Assembly (NCBI GenBank): GCA_013044465.1
Contig: JABEUL010000166.1
Coordinates: 1-6,581, forward strand
From: Acidimicrobiales bacterium
Lineage (GTDB): Bacteria; Actinomycetota; Acidimicrobiia; Acidimicrobiales; JABEUL01
DNA length: 6,581 nt
Reading direction: 5' to 3'
The notes beneath the pieces are model-generated. The model worked only from the letters and a program-made list of their open reading frames with translations, was not told the DNA's origin and searched no databases. Shown piece after piece: positions 5,587 to 6,581 of this stretch (the first letter of the stretch is position 1; every line of letters begins with the position of its first letter). The translations under genes were made by a program, and so were the position numbers.

Positions 5587-6581
5587 CCTGAGGGACCGTA
5601 GATATAGCTATGCTCTCATAATCTTTTTTTTAGCCGCAGTTGCGCTCAGAGTATTTTATATTTTGAAATTCCAATGGAACATCACCTTATCTGGGGATGA
5701 CTATTATTTCCATTGGCAAGGTTGGATGATATCAAAAGGCTTTGGTATTTCTGATCCATTCATTTATTTTGGCGCTACACATGGGAATACAATACCCACT
5801 ATGGCTTATGCCTCTATCCCTGGAAGGGTTGCCCCAGGTGCACTTCATCCTCCACTTCTTTCCTTTTTAATTGCACTGCTCGATTTAATCGGTATTCAAA
5901 GTTCTGGTGGGCAGATCATTGCCATAGGTGTTATCACATCCGGTGCGGTTCCACTTATTGGACTAACAGTACTTGGTTTAGCCGGCAAGGGAGCTTCATA
6001 TGTTGCAATGACCTTAGCTTGTTTCTATCCCGGAATGTTTATCTTTAGCGGTCGACTACTTGGAGAGTCATTGGCTCAATTTCTCGTGGCTCTGTTTTTA
6101 TATCTAATCTATAGGCACAAAAAAGCACCCAATATGAAGTTAACCATTGCAATTGCAGTCGTTCTAGCCTTATGCATTTTAACTAGAAGTGAGCTAATTT
6201 TACTTGGGGTAGTGCCACTGTTTTTATATGTAGCTCAACATTTTAAGAAAAATGAGATAGATAATTCCAAAGAGAAAACTTTGATTTGGCGTTTTAGAGA
6301 CCTCGGGATAATCCTTGCAGTCGTGCTTTTAATTGTAGGACCATGGGTTGTTCGGAATATGACTTCATTTAAATATCCAGAATATTTATCAGCAGATTTT
6401 GGCGCCGCCCTGGCAGGAAGCAACTGTAACTCGACTTATTATGGTCCTGATGTTGGCTATAACAACTTTGGGTGTAACGTAATCCCGAAAGTGATCAACG
6501 ACGATTCAGTATTTGACCAACTTAATATCGCTGCGGGGCAAAAATATATTTCAAGTCATTTGGGTCGGTTGCAAATTGAAG
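5543..6581 (+). CDS. GT-C fold glycosyltransferase (PMT/ArnT-like), 3' end outside window
   Basis: Polytopic membrane protein, 346 residues visible, with the frame open to the right edge. It resembles the PMT_2/GT39-GT83 family, which transfers sugars from polyprenyl-phosphate donors on the outer face of the membrane. Residues 1-22 are basic and cytoplasmic, then come a first helix (about 23-42) and the first outer loop with SGDDYYFHWQG; Asp52-Asp53 sit where the family carries its catalytic acidic pair. HPPLLSFLIALL (102-113) is the typical HPP motif. Helices follow at about 122-145, 150-168, 172-190, 198-214, 216-232 and 252-270, with LTRSE (213-217) and GPWVVRN (265-271) as family landmarks. 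A second outer region has Cys295 and Cys311. The start is unsettled: ATG 5543, ATG 5549 or GTG 5576 overlap the PH gene by 44, 38 or 11 nt, and none has a well-spaced ribosome site. The acceptor (protein, lipid or glycan) cannot be told. Confidence 0.87.
   Translation, partial: MKMRIIQAIRKVDFNLRDRRYSYALIIFFLAAVALRVFYILKFQWNITLSGDDYYFHWQGWMISKGFGISDPFIYFGATHGNTIPTMAYASIPGRVAPGALHPPLLSFLIALLDLIGIQSSGGQIIAIGVITSGAVPLIGLTVLGLAGKGASYVAMTLACFYPGMFIFSGRLLGESLAQFLVALFLYLIYRHKKAPNMKLTIAIAVVLALCILTRSELILLGVVPLFLYVAQHFKKNEIDNSKEKTLIWRFRDLGIILAVVLLIVGPWVVRNMTSFKYPEYLSADFGAALAGSNCNSTYYGPDVGYNNFGCNVIPKVINDDSVFDQLNIAAGQKYISSHLGRLQIE

Overview
The window is a dense stretch of bacterial chromosome with six genes, all on the + strand. 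It has no RNA genes, mobile elements, CRISPR arrays or long repeats that I could find. GC content is in the low to mid 40s percent, judged from sampled lines. The gene content fits a free-living bacterium with peptidoglycan. The styles of the proteins (a membrane-anchored Mur ligase ending in an NDLPD motif, an actinobacterial-looking Ddl, a bPH_2 protein and a GT-C glycosyltransferase) suggest an actinobacterium, perhaps a low-GC aquatic Acidimicrobiia-like lineage. That placement is a tentative inference from protein style, not a marker-gene result.

Layout: bases 1-1461 are the 3' part of pheT (phenylalanyl-tRNA synthetase beta chain), entering from the left edge. After 10 bp comes an alpha/beta hydrolase (1472-2239), and 4 bp later a Mur ligase with four predicted N-terminal membrane segments (2244-3776). 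A 135-bp gap, the only real intergenic space, precedes a D-alanine--D-alanine ligase (3912-5057, GTG start with a good Shine-Dalgarno). Ten bp further is a small two-TM protein with a bacterial PH domain (5068-5586). Its 3' end overlaps the start of a polytopic GT-C (PMT/ArnT-like) glycosyltransferase that runs off the right edge (about 5543-6581).

How the genes fit together: the tight spacing suggests pheT, the hydrolase and the Mur ligase share a transcript, and that ddl, the PH gene and the glycosyltransferase form a second co-translated block, possibly reading through from the first. Ddl makes D-Ala-D-Ala, and a MurF-type ligase adds that dipeptide to the peptidoglycan stem peptide, so these two neighbours plausibly act in consecutive steps. 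The Mur ligase is the oddest protein here: it has the ATPase and C-terminal ligase domains, but membrane helices replace the usual UDP-substrate-binding N-terminal domain. The downstream PH and GT-C proteins are both membrane proteins and would fit an envelope theme, but their substrates cannot be read from the sequence. I found no convincing new defence, mobile or RNA-based system.
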